DNA of 22,244 nucleotides from IMG/VR virus record IMGVR_UViG_3300014819_000010, positions 32,981 to 55,224 of that record; one strand, written 5' to 3'. The notes under the pieces were generated by a model, which was not told the DNA's origin, did not search any database, and saw only the letters and a list, made by a program, of their open reading frames with translations. Shown here in pieces: positions 6,654 to 14,163 of this stretch. The position numbers and the translations under genes were made by a program. Source of the DNA: a virus. Each line of letters opens with the position of its first letter. The first letter of the stretch is position 1.

Positions 6654-6673
6654 ACAATAAGACATAGGATATA

Positions 6674-6705
6674 AAAAAGGGAAGGTCTTACGACCTTCCC
6701 TTTTT
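6674..6705. terminator. Bidirectional terminator
   Basis: A stem GGGAAGGTC / GACCTTCCC (6679-6687 with 6692-6700, TTAC loop) is extended by five A-T pairs each side, giving T-tracts on both strands between converging genes. Confidence 0.95.
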
Positions 6706-6726
6706 CCTTTATAACTTTTCAGATAA

Positions 6727-7377
6727 TCAAGGCATTTTCTTGCCACTAGGCAAACGGAATTCCGATTCGATCTTAAAATCAACATGAAAGCTTGGAATTC
6801 CAATGTGATTAATTACGTTGTGCTTAAGAGCTTCATTTGCATCAAGGAACCAATCGGCGTGTTTCTTTTGATGTACGAGATCGAGGAAATAATCTTCCTT
6901 GTGACCACAGTTTTTGGCCATCATCTTAAATATGACTTCATTCAAGCGATCTGTTTCAACGGCATTAGCCTTTACTTCTTCGTTCTTGCCCCAATTCATG
7001 CTGGATACTTCGTGAATCATGACGGTCGAAGAGGGCGCACAAAAACGATATCCTTCGGCGCCGCAAGTAAGAAGCACTGCACCACAAGACATTGCTTTAC
7101 CTTCTACAATGGTTGCGACCTTAACTTTGCAAGCATTAATCATATCGACCATGGCAAGAAGAGAATATACTTCTCCACCATAGCTATCGATTATAATCGG
7201 CAAAATATCTTGTTTTGCTCGAACACAATGATCTTCTGCTGCTTCTAATTCTTCACAGAATTTGTTTGCTGTTTGTTCGGTAAAAGCTCCTGAGAATTTG
7301 ATATAGATTGGCAAATAACAAGCCGATTCAATATCTTTAACTCTAAGGCGTTCATCAACATTTACTGTATATCTCAT
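6727..7377 (-). CDS. ClpP-like serine protease
   Basis: The 216-residue product fits the ClpP/crotonase fold. It has IIIDSYGGEVYS (61-72), the nucleophile block KAMSCGAVLLTCG (Ser97), MIHEVSS with His122, and ADWFLDANEA with Asp175 at the catalytic Asp position, so the triad is intact. ClpP enzymes form barrel oligomers. Phage versions may work with host Clp ATPases or act as prohead maturation proteases, but no scaffold or capsid gene adjoins here. It is coupled by ATGA to the exonuclease gene. The Cys next to the nucleophile is an unusual residue there. Several Cys are present, consistent with a cytoplasmic enzyme. Confidence 0.93.
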   Translation of the reverse strand: MRYTVNVDERLRVKDIESACYLPIYIKFSGAFTEQTANKFCEELEAAEDHCVRAKQDILPIIIDSYGGEVYSLLAMVDMINACKVKVATIVEGKAMSCGAVLLTCGAEGYRFCAPSSTVMIHEVSSMNWGKNEEVKANAVETDRLNEVIFKMMAKNCGHKEDYFLDLVHQKKHADWFLDANEALKHNVINHIGIPSFHVDFKIESEFRLPSGKKMP

Positions 7378-7955
7378 ATATTGGTTCCTTTGATTAGATT
7401 TATCATATTACGTAATACTTTCAATGTAATTTCTGTATCATATTTCGATTCATGTCTTTTATTTTCATCAAATTCAATCATTAATGCATGAGCCATTTCT
7501 GATAAACTATAGGATTTTAGTTTTGGTACTATTCCAGAAAGAGCAAGAAATTTTCCAATTGATGCAGTGTCAATATGGCGGCGATCAAAATAACGATCCC
7601 AATCTTCTAATAAATGTGTTTTTGTAAACTTTACGTCAAAACGAACATTATGACCAACTGGTGTTAATTTTTGATTATATGACCATCCACAAATATAATT
7701 CTTAAAACTATTTCTAACTTCTGATAATGGTCTTGCAACTTTTTCATGTTCCATAATATTAATATGATTAACATTAATACCTTGAGCACTTAAATGATAT
7801 ACGCCATCATCAGGTTTTATTTTTAAATCGATTGTATCTAATATATTTAATTGATCGTCAAGAATATAACCATAAAGTGTTAGAAGACTCATTTCTTTAC
7901 TGATTCCACCAGTTTCCGTATCAAATAAGAAATATTTAGGATTATCTAATGCCAT
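7374..7955 (-). CDS. DnaQ-like DEDDh 3'-5' exonuclease
   Basis: The three exonuclease blocks are complete: FDTETGG (Asp12, Glu14), GHNVRFDVKF (Asp107) and HESKYD with His168 and Asp173, the DEDDh form. The length (193 aa) suits a standalone proofreading or RNase T/oligoribonuclease-like enzyme. Because a family-C polymerase, which normally lacks its own proofreading domain, is encoded in the same window, this could supply epsilon-like proofreading; that is inference. The ATG lies two bases beyond a 21-bp palindrome. A GAGG sequence is present but is buried in that palindrome and too close to the start for normal initiation. Confidence 0.93.
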   Translation of the reverse strand: MALDNPKYFLFDTETGGISKEMSLLTLYGYILDDQLNILDTIDLKIKPDDGVYHLSAQGINVNHINIMEHEKVARPLSEVRNSFKNYICGWSYNQKLTPVGHNVRFDVKFTKTHLLEDWDRYFDRRHIDTASIGKFLALSGIVPKLKSYSLSEMAHALMIEFDENKRHESKYDTEITLKVLRNMINLIKGTNI

Positions 7956-7957
7956 AC

Positions 7958-7988
7958 CTCAATACTAGTAGTATTGAGTTAAATTATA
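7958..7988 (-). promoter_or_regulatory. TATAAT box plus 21-bp palindrome at exonuclease start
   Basis: On the minus strand a perfect TATAAT (plus coordinates 7983-7988) lies about seven bases before a palindrome, CTCAATACTA-G-TAGTATTGAG (7958-7978). The predicted transcript would start at the palindrome, making a 5' terminal hairpin that ends two bases before the ATG and contains the GAGG ribosome site. It may be a DNA operator or an RNA switch controlling the exonuclease-ClpP pair. No convincing -35 box was found. Confidence 0.65.
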
Positions 7989-8049
7989 AAACGTTTTTTG
8001 TTTTGTGGAAGGCTACCAATTAGAAGAGGAGATAATTAAGTTATAACTC

Positions 8050-9531
8050 ATGACCATCAAAAAAACAAATCTCCAAAAATTATTAGAAGCTATGATGATG
8101 AATAACGCCGGTCCTAACTTCTATGGCAATCCATCATTTGGTGGCACTGGCAATTATGGTATGGGTGGATATACTCAACTAGCTCATTTTGGTCTTAATC
8201 CTGCTACAGAAGCTATGGCAGAACAAGAACAAGAAGAACTTGAACAAAACATAGAAGATCAAGAGTGGATTAATAACAAATATCGTAGGGGATTTGGGTT
8301 TAATGCAGATGAAGATCCGATACCACATTGGAATGGTAGAAATGGAACGGTAGAAACTGTTGCTGAAAGTGCTCCATATGACAATTCAGTTTCTCGTATG
8401 AGAGATTTACCTGGATTTCCTGCTCCTAATACTCTCGTAGAGCCAAAACAATATACACCATTGAATGCGGGAGCAGATTACGAAAATCCAATTGATGGTC
8501 GAAAAGTAGAATATTTGGGTCCAACAATCAATGGAGTCGCCATGGATGATAATACCGGTAATTCTTCAGCTATGGCATTACAACTGTCTGAAAAAGAAGA
8601 GTTAATTGGCAAAAGAATTAAAAAACTTAAAAAGCCGATTACAAAAAAGTTGGACAAGCTTATTGGACCAGATCCAGATATATCATCAGCCACAGAACAT
8701 GAAACAGATACAAAAGATTTAATTTTATATGATTATATCAAAACGCTAGTTTCTGAATATCTTGAAGAAATATTAGGTGCGCCAAAAGCTACAACCCCAG
8801 ATCGTGTTGGTTGGAATAATACCAGAACAAATTCATTAGCTGCTTGGAGAAATCATATTAATCCAGAAGAACCACCAACCGAAACATGGCGTCCACAGTT
8901 TGGAGAAAATCCAGAACAAAATCCTCCAATGATATATGATCCTCCACAAAGAAGTCCATTAGGCGGATTTGGTTCAATCGGTTGGCCAAAACAATTTGTT
9001 CCAGCAGACTATGAAGCTACTCATGGTGGTGAAGAAGGTTTTGGTGAAGATTTATTAGGCGCAAGAAGATTAAGACAATCTCCTACAGATGATGATCGTG
9101 TTGGAGTTAATGCAAGTATAAGAGAGGCACGTATGAAACAATTAGAAGCCCTATTAGAATATCTTTTAAGTGAAGAAGCTTGTGATGAAGATATGGAAGA
9201 GAAGTTTGCTTCACAAGCACAACGACGTTTCTTCTATGCAAAAGCCGGAGAGGGCGGCAAAGAAGGAAAAAAATGGAAGCGTATGGCTCGTGAGTTTGAA
9301 CAAGAAACACCAAAAGGTGAAAAACTTCCGAAAAAAGTAAATGAAGCTTTAATTGAGGAAGTTTTAGAAGAGGGAGAGAATGAACCTACAAATAAAGCTC
9401 TATGGTCCAGGGCTCAAGCTTGGGCAAGATCAAAATATGATGTTCATCCCAGCGCCTATAGTAATTCCGCTGCGGCTAAATGGTATAAGAGTAAAGGTGG
9501 AGGCTGGCGTAAGAAAGGTAAGAAAAAATGA
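8050..9531 (+). CDS. Modular putative virion protein (493 aa)
   Basis: An in-frame stop just upstream fixes the start at or after the ATG at 8050, although AGGAG is about 18 bases away, too far for ordinary use. The product opens with an amphipathic MTIKKTNLQKLLEAMM, then a Gly/Asn-rich region, a long low-complexity Pro/Asn middle and two compact basic modules near the end. The first, about residues 390-425, has SQAQRRFFYAKAG and ETPKGEKLPKKV. The second, about 445-490, has LWSRAQAWARSKYD, HPSAYSN and AKWYKSKGGGW. I recall such modules in many unrelated phage proteins, without a known function. The next gene overlaps by ATGA, suggesting joint production. Virion location is inference. Confidence 0.88.
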   Translation: MTIKKTNLQKLLEAMMMNNAGPNFYGNPSFGGTGNYGMGGYTQLAHFGLNPATEAMAEQEQEELEQNIEDQEWINNKYRRGFGFNADEDPIPHWNGRNGTVETVAESAPYDNSVSRMRDLPGFPAPNTLVEPKQYTPLNAGADYENPIDGRKVEYLGPTINGVAMDDNTGNSSAMALQLSEKEELIGKRIKKLKKPITKKLDKLIGPDPDISSATEHETDTKDLILYDYIKTLVSEYLEEILGAPKATTPDRVGWNNTRTNSLAAWRNHINPEEPPTETWRPQFGENPEQNPPMIYDPPQRSPLGGFGSIGWPKQFVPADYEATHGGEEGFGEDLLGARRLRQSPTDDDRVGVNASIREARMKQLEALLEYLLSEEACDEDMEEKFASQAQRRFFYAKAGEGGKEGKKWKRMAREFEQETPKGEKLPKKVNEALIEEVLEEGENEPTNKALWSRAQAWARSKYDVHPSAYSNSAAAKWYKSKGGGWRKKGKKK

Positions 9532-10721
9532 ACGAAGACTTACGCAAATGGTTTAAAGAAAAGTGGAAGGATATTAGCCGTAAAGATAAAAGCGGTAAAC
9601 ATCCCCCATGTGGCGCTTCTGCTGATAAAGGTGTAAGAGCAAAGGATAGCTCACGTAAATATCCAAAATGTGTTCCAGCAAACAAGGCTAAAAATATGAG
9701 CAAAAAAGAAAAACAAAGTGCGGTAAGAAGAAAGCGCCGTGCTCCAAATGAGCCAGGTTCTCCAGATAACGTTAAAACTGATGTTAAAAAAGAAAACTGG
9801 GAAAAATGGCATCCTTCTAAAAAGGAAGTTTATCCAGAGGGAATTCCAAGTAACAATGCACCAGAAAATGAAAAACCTATGGGTGGCGCCGTTGCTTTCG
9901 AAAAAAATCGAAAAGAAGTGTTAAGTCACTTACAAGAAGTCATTAATGATATCGTCGAGTCTATTTTGCTTGAAACTACTGTAGCTCCTCGTAGGAGACA
10001 AAAGGTTGCAGCTTCTCAAACGCCATCGAATATCGATATCAATGCATTAAAATCTATACTCGATAAGGAAACACGAGATAACAATGATATTAATAATATA
10101 ATCGATTATATGCGAGGTAAAGATATTAATGCATTTAGTTCGGACTTTAAGAGTTTGTCAGATAAACAAATAGCCACGTTAGAAACTGTTATTGTTCAAA
10201 ATGTAAATCCGGAGTCTAAAATATATCCGGAATTATATAATAAAATTGAGTTTGCTATAGGTCAAAAACATTTAGCTAAATTAGCTGTTCAGGAAGTTCC
10301 TACAACTAAAGGATCACCAGCGCAAAAAAAACAAACATCAAAAGACGTGACAAAAACTGTTGAAATACTAAAATCTGAAGAAGTTAGAAAAGCAATTGAG
10401 GAATTGATGAGAAAGATGAAAGCTGCTGGATATTCTTCGATGGACATGTCAAAAAGACTAGCTGACTTGGGAGATTTTATTAACACAGATTTTGGTCCGG
10501 GAGCGGCTGCTTCACAAATTCGTGGTATTAATTTGGCAAATCTTGGAGCTCCACAAATATCACCAGCAGAAAAAAACATATTTGGAAAAGTTAAAAGTTT
10601 TTTTGGTTTAAATGAAAACGAAACAAAACAATTAATGGAAAAATATGAAATACATACAGAAAAAGATTTAGATATCTTGATAGAAGCGGTAGCTCAACTA
10701 GTTCTAAAGGAAGGTAAATGA
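9528..10721 (+). CDS. Putative virion protein with Cys-containing basic N-terminal module (397 aa)
   Basis: The start overlaps the previous stop (ATGA). Residues 1-75 form a strongly basic module: LRKWFKEKWKDISRK, HPPCGAS, KYPKCVPANKA and SAVRRKRRAP. It is a recurrent but functionally unknown phage module with two conserved Cys, possibly nucleic-acid-binding. An amphipathic helix follows (VLSHLQEVINDIVESILLE), then a long helical body with a Gln/Lys linker, KSEEVRKAIEELMRKMKAAG, and an acidic end (ILIEAVAQLVLKEG). No catalytic motif is visible. Shared features with the preceding protein suggest that both go into the same particle or assembly intermediate. Confidence 0.88.
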   Translation: MNEDLRKWFKEKWKDISRKDKSGKHPPCGASADKGVRAKDSSRKYPKCVPANKAKNMSKKEKQSAVRRKRRAPNEPGSPDNVKTDVKKENWEKWHPSKKEVYPEGIPSNNAPENEKPMGGAVAFEKNRKEVLSHLQEVINDIVESILLETTVAPRRRQKVAASQTPSNIDINALKSILDKETRDNNDINNIIDYMRGKDINAFSSDFKSLSDKQIATLETVIVQNVNPESKIYPELYNKIEFAIGQKHLAKLAVQEVPTTKGSPAQKKQTSKDVTKTVEILKSEEVRKAIEELMRKMKAAGYSSMDMSKRLADLGDFINTDFGPGAAASQIRGINLANLGAPQISPAEKNIFGKVKSFFGLNENETKQLMEKYEIHTEKDLDILIEAVAQLVLKEGK

Positions 10722-10722
10722 C

Positions 10723-11211
10723 ATGTCTGATGATTGGGAATCAAGGTATTGGGCCAAACGAGCTGAACAAATACGTCAACAACGATATCAACAACCTACA
10801 CGTACTCAAGTACCTGAAGTAGACGTAGCATCGGTCCTTATGCAAAGAGCTATGACCGGTCAACAAACTCAAAATGGTGGAGCACCAGTATATCTACGTG
10901 AAGGTACGAATTATTATCGTCAAATACAAAATAATGATGGATTTGGTACAACTACTCCCCTAATCAAAAGTATGGGACCATTAAATGGTGTTAATGGTAA
11001 AGAGTTTGCTATAATGGGAGAGATACGAGCCTACTGTGTAGACAACCTATCCACAATAGATTTATCTAAAATCAATCAGGAGCCAGAAAGAATGCTTGAT
11101 TTGGTAAGAGTCAGAGCACCATTCGTTGGAGATTTATTAGTTGAACGTACTGCTATTGTAAATGATGGAATTAATAGAACTTATGGTGGTAAAACATTAT
11201 TAAAAGGTTGA
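10723..11211 (+). CDS. Hypothetical protein (162 aa)
   Basis: The ATG lies one base after the preceding stop. The first 40 residues are Gln/Arg/Tyr-rich (YWAKRAEQIRQQRYQQP) and appear flexible. The rest looks folded, with YLREGTNYYRQI, GKEFAIMGEIRAY and VGDLLVERTAIV, suggesting beta structure. No family is recognised. Its place between virion-like genes and the phospholipase makes a late or structural role plausible, but nothing specific supports it. Confidence 0.85.
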   Translation: MSDDWESRYWAKRAEQIRQQRYQQPTRTQVPEVDVASVLMQRAMTGQQTQNGGAPVYLREGTNYYRQIQNNDGFGTTTPLIKSMGPLNGVNGKEFAIMGEIRAYCVDNLSTIDLSKINQEPERMLDLVRVRAPFVGDLLVERTAIVNDGINRTYGGKTLLKG

Positions 11212-11219
11212 GGTGATAT

Positions 11220-12116
11220 ATGATGAAGAGATCGCTTGTATTGTCTGGTGGAGGAAGTCGAGGAAGTTATCAAGTTGGTGCAATACAGGCATTATTAGAG
11301 GGTGGCAGAACATGGAATAGTATTCATGGTATATCTGTTGGTACTCTTAATGGATCTTGGTTAGCTATGCATTCACAATACGAGCAACCGCAATGTATAC
11401 ATGGATTATTAGATATCTGGAATAATATTAATAATACCGATGATATCTTTACACGTTGGAATCCAATTAAACCGGTTAATTATCTTTATTCAATGTGGAA
11501 GGGATCCTTACACAGTGGTCAACCCTTAGAACGGTTAGTTGATAAATTTTTAGATATATCTAGATTAAAAAATAGCGGTGTTAAATTTACTATAGGTTGC
11601 GTAAATCTAAATTCATCTGAATATGTTGTTTTAGATCAAACTAGCGAAAATATGAAAGCTTTTATATTAGCTAGCAGTCATTTGCCTCTTGTTTTTGAAC
11701 CAATCGATATATATGGAGAACGTTGGGTTGATGGAGGAATTCGACATCAAATACCGATATTGGAAGCACTTAAAGAACGGCCAGATGAAATTGATGTTAT
11801 TCTCACTTCTCCAATTACAACACGTGATCGTATATTGCCTGCTACCAACCTCACTAGCGCCCCCAGAGTGGCTTTAAGAGCTTCTGAAATAATGAGCGAT
11901 CAGATTTATCTTATGGATTGCTACACCGTCCTACGAGCCGCCAGAACGCTAGAAAACGTAAAGATTAATGTATATATACCAAGCATATCCCCAAATCAAA
12001 ACAGCATGGATTTTAATAAAGAAAATATCCAAGCCGGAATAAAGCTTGGATACGATGAAACGCTAGCTAAATTAATGCAAAAGATCGATATCGATGATTC
12101 AGATTTAGATTTTTAA
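11220..12116 (+). CDS. Patatin-like phospholipase
   Basis: GAGGTGATAT precedes two in-frame ATGs (11220 and 11223); either could be used. The product has the patatin oxyanion-hole loop SGGGSRGSYQVG (9-20), nucleophile elbow GISVG (Ser39) and catalytic Asp in VDGGIRHQIP (Asp171), giving the Ser-Asp dyad. Patatins hydrolyse acyl chains from membrane lipids. In a phage this might aid lysis, exit or membrane remodelling; alternatively it may be injected or carried in the virion, as its neighbours suggest. There is no signal peptide, so delivery would rely on the virion or holin. The gene closes the plus-strand operon. Confidence 0.93.
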   Translation: MMKRSLVLSGGGSRGSYQVGAIQALLEGGRTWNSIHGISVGTLNGSWLAMHSQYEQPQCIHGLLDIWNNINNTDDIFTRWNPIKPVNYLYSMWKGSLHSGQPLERLVDKFLDISRLKNSGVKFTIGCVNLNSSEYVVLDQTSENMKAFILASSHLPLVFEPIDIYGERWVDGGIRHQIPILEALKERPDEIDVILTSPITTRDRILPATNLTSAPRVALRASEIMSDQIYLMDCYTVLRAARTLENVKINVYIPSISPNQNSMDFNKENIQAGIKLGYDETLAKLMQKIDIDDSDLDF

Positions 12117-12120
12117 AACA

Positions 12121-12150
12121 AAAAACCCCGGCATGAGCCAGGGTTCTTTT
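12121..12150. terminator. Bidirectional terminator with one mismatch
   Basis: AACCCCGGC and GCCAGGGTT (12124-12132 with 12137-12145) pair around an ATGA loop, with one internal mismatch. A-tract and T-tract flanks serve both the phospholipase operon and the minus-strand gene ending at 12168. Confidence 0.85.
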
Positions 12151-12167
12151 ATATTGTTTTTTATCGA

Positions 12168-13241
12168 TCACAATCGCCAGCCACCACCATAATAAGCACG
12201 ACGCCGAATATTGGGATAGCGACGAGCCGTCGATTGACGATTGTAAAGACCTTCCGGAGTAGTAGCGGTACTATCCGTCTTACGAACCTCACCAAAGATA
12301 TTGCTAGCCCGAGCGATATCCAGAACCCGATCAAGCTGGGCGAGCGTGAAAGACCACGTGCGGTTAACCGCATCATAGCTACGCTCATTAGCCGGGATGG
12401 TCTTAAGCTGGGACATAAAGCCCATCATATTAGCATCCCGAACCCACGGAAACTTAACAACAAAATCCTGAGTGCGAACGGTAGCCACAAAGGCATGAAC
12501 CGGAGTGGTAGAAGCAGCCGCACGCTCCGCCAGCACCGGATTGCAGGCAACCCACGCAGCAGCCTCATTAGCAATGGCAACGATATCACCCTCATACATC
12601 GGCCAGAAACGGCGAACGTTGGCGAGAAAGGCAGTAGCCTCAGTAGCAGGGGCAGAGTAAGGCGAGCGATCACCACGATTACGGGGAGTAACGATACCGG
12701 GGATCTGGCGCATAGCAGCCCAACCCGACTTATTACCAAGCCCGCTCATGTACACCCGACCGTTTTCAAGCCAAACACGGCTGGGCGACGTAGAAGCCTG
12801 ACCGGAGATAACAGCCGCAAGACCGACGTAACCGCAAGCGTTGATAATATCAATCATAGTGTTACGGACAGAACGACCGGGATTAGCATACGAGCAGATA
12901 AGATCGCAAGCTCGAACAACCTCACGGAGATCCGCACCGGTTCTACGCATGATCGTGGCATCGTCGGTGAGGTTAGCAACTTTCTCAGCCGCCTTAAGAA
13001 GCCGCTTAAGAGCGGCTTTCCAATCCTGACGAACCTCCGATGCAAGATCAGTCTCAACGACGCTCATGGCACGGATGGTAGCAATACCAAAATTCGCCGC
13101 AATGGTCTTGGCATAAAGATGCGTGTCCTTACGACGACAAATTGGGCCGACGCCACATTCACGGCTAGCAGGATCAGTGAGTGAATCTCCACAACGAGAG
13201 CAGAAACGAGCGGTGTTATCGGTATGAAGTAGATTTCGCAT
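12168..13241 (-). CDS. Zinc-ribbon and HARP-like domain protein (357 aa)
   Basis: Residues 14-36 form a four-Cys site, FCSRCGDSLTDP then ECGVGPICRRK, like the phage zinc motif I associate with DUF6011. Near the end (about 260-312) lie FPWVRDANMMGFMSQLKTIP and YDAVNRTWSF, which resemble the HARP domain of SMARCAL1-type annealing helicases, a fold that recognises DNA forks; here there is no helicase domain. The middle is helical without motif. The end is Arg/Tyr-rich (YPNIRRRAYYGGGW). A DNA-structure-binding protein is a reasonable inference. The gene is much richer in GC than its surroundings and has no Shine-Dalgarno. A palindrome lies just upstream. Confidence 0.85.
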   Translation of the reverse strand: MRNLLHTDNTARFCSRCGDSLTDPASRECGVGPICRRKDTHLYAKTIAANFGIATIRAMSVVETDLASEVRQDWKAALKRLLKAAEKVANLTDDATIMRRTGADLREVVRACDLICSYANPGRSVRNTMIDIINACGYVGLAAVISGQASTSPSRVWLENGRVYMSGLGNKSGWAAMRQIPGIVTPRNRGDRSPYSAPATEATAFLANVRRFWPMYEGDIVAIANEAAAWVACNPVLAERAAASTTPVHAFVATVRTQDFVVKFPWVRDANMMGFMSQLKTIPANERSYDAVNRTWSFTLAQLDRVLDIARASNIFGEVRKTDSTATTPEGLYNRQSTARRYPNIRRRAYYGGGWRL

Positions 13242-13244
13242 TTG

Positions 13245-13258
13245 TTCTATTAATAGAA
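13245..13258 (-). promoter_or_regulatory. 14-bp palindrome at the promoter of the zinc/HARP gene
   Basis: TTCTATTAATAGAA is its own reverse complement and ends four bases before the ATG. On the minus strand TTGAAT, a 17-base spacer and TATTCT lie over it, so a repressor bound here would block initiation. Neither box is a full consensus match. Confidence 0.5.
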
Positions 13259-13288
13259 TAACAGTTCAATAGACAATATTCAAGTAAT

Positions 13289-13311
13289 AAAAAACCCCGG
13301 ATTACCGGGGT
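13289..13311 (-). terminator. Intrinsic terminator for the 13316-13624 gene
   Basis: On the minus strand ACCCCGG, a 4-base loop and CCGGGGT are followed by six T, only five bases after the stop at 13316. The same CCCCGG-type core recurs at 1556. Confidence 0.88.
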
Positions 13312-13315
13312 ATTT

Positions 13316-13624
13316 TCATCGTCTGCGAAGGGGTTGAACTTTTTGTTTCGCTTTCCAGAGATAACTAGCACAGGTTGCTGGTACTATGAATTCAATTTCT
13401 GGTTTTTCAGTTAAAGAAAAAATCCAAGCTTTATCTTCGCCTCGTGGGCCACCTTCAATGTCCCTAAGATACTGAATAAACGTACCATTTTCAATTCGTG
13501 TAACAGCATGGGAGGATCCTACTACCGGCATACAAGGCAAATAACGTACACCGGGAATATCATGCACGTTAACTTGACGTTGTTCCTTCCAGTAAAAGAT
13601 CGGCAATTCTGTTTGTTTAGCCAT
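13316..13624 (-). CDS. Hypothetical protein (102 aa)
   Basis: The ATG is directly downstream of a near-consensus promoter with only five bases between -10 box and start, and no Shine-Dalgarno is present, so a leaderless message is predicted. The product looks beta-rich (LPIFYWKEQRQVNV, RYLPCMPVVG, IEFIVPATCASYLW) and ends in a basic KAKQKVQPLRRR tail. No family is recognised. It forms its own unit with a promoter and a terminator. Confidence 0.85.
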   Translation of the reverse strand: MAKQTELPIFYWKEQRQVNVHDIPGVRYLPCMPVVGSSHAVTRIENGTFIQYLRDIEGGPRGEDKAWIFSLTEKPEIEFIVPATCASYLWKAKQKVQPLRRR

Positions 13625-13629
13625 AATTT

Positions 13630-13658
13630 ATTATAACACGTTATAACAATAATATCAA
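13630..13658 (-). promoter_or_regulatory. Near-consensus sigma70 promoter producing a leaderless mRNA
   Basis: On the minus strand TTGATA (13653-13658), a 17-base spacer and TATAAT (13630-13635) stand five bases before the ATG at 13624. The expected start site is the A of ATG. It is the best promoter in the window and lies in a 38-base gap. Confidence 0.82.
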
Positions 13659-13662
13659 GAGA

Positions 13663-14136
13663 TTAAGCTGTTGGTGGAGTGGCAGGAGCAGCCGGTGCTG
13701 GAGGCATAGCTGGTTGAGCGGCAGGAGTGGCGGGCGGGACTGCGGAAGCTTCTGGAGCGGCTTCTTGTTCATTGACATTAATAACGATTTTACCGATTTC
13801 AACGAGAAACGTTTCGATTGCTTGTTTTTGTTCATCGGTTTGTTTTTTGAAGAATGTTACGAGTTGACCATAGACTTCTGGGTCTGTAAATGATCTACCG
13901 CCACGAATAACATTAAGACGTTCAATCATGTCATCAACGGTAAATTCTTTTGGTTGTTCTTCTGGTGCTGATGGTGCAGATACATCAGCAGGAGGAGTCA
14001 TTGGTGCGGGCATACCTGCTGGAGCGGCTGGCGCTTCTTGTTCAGAAAGCAATTGTACAATTGCTTCGTTGATTAAATCATGAAGATATTTTTTTCTACG
14101 AGTTTCGTTTAATTCTTGACGAATTGATGTTGACAT
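13663..14136 (-). CDS. Putative virion protein with Pro/Ala-rich linkers (157 aa)
   Basis: CGAGGT precedes the ATG. The first 32 residues form an amphipathic helix (RRKKYLHDLINEAIVQLLSE) followed by an Ala/Pro-rich linker. A compact helical domain follows at about 65-120 (FTVDDMIERLNVIRGG, VYGQLVTFFKK, IETFLVEIGKIV), and a second long Ala/Pro tail ends the protein. The arrangement of helix, linker, small domain and linker resembles those encoded at 18810-20681. No catalytic residue pattern is visible. Virion association is inference. Confidence 0.88.
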   Translation of the reverse strand: MSTSIRQELNETRRKKYLHDLINEAIVQLLSEQEAPAAPAGMPAPMTPPADVSAPSAPEEQPKEFTVDDMIERLNVIRGGRSFTDPEVYGQLVTFFKKQTDEQKQAIETFLVEIGKIVINVNEQEAAPEASAVPPATPAAQPAMPPAPAAPATPPTA

Positions 14137-14163
14137 AAATTACCTCGAAATCTAATTAGTTGC

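Noticed and set aside
6784-7248. 154-codon plus-strand frame opposite the ClpP-like gene
   Set aside because: The minus strand carries the full Ser-His-Asp triad. The plus frame has no motif or ribosome site.
7958-7978. Palindrome interpreted as an intrinsic terminator
   Set aside because: It lies between divergent genes, has no T-tract, and sits at a start codon, so an operator or 5' hairpin fits better.
12234-13184. Long open frame (316 codons) on the plus strand opposite the zinc/HARP gene
   Set aside because: The minus-strand frame has a clear four-Cys motif and a HARP-like segment. The plus frame has low-information Ser/Arg/Thr composition and no ribosome site, and is a by-product of the GC-rich codons.
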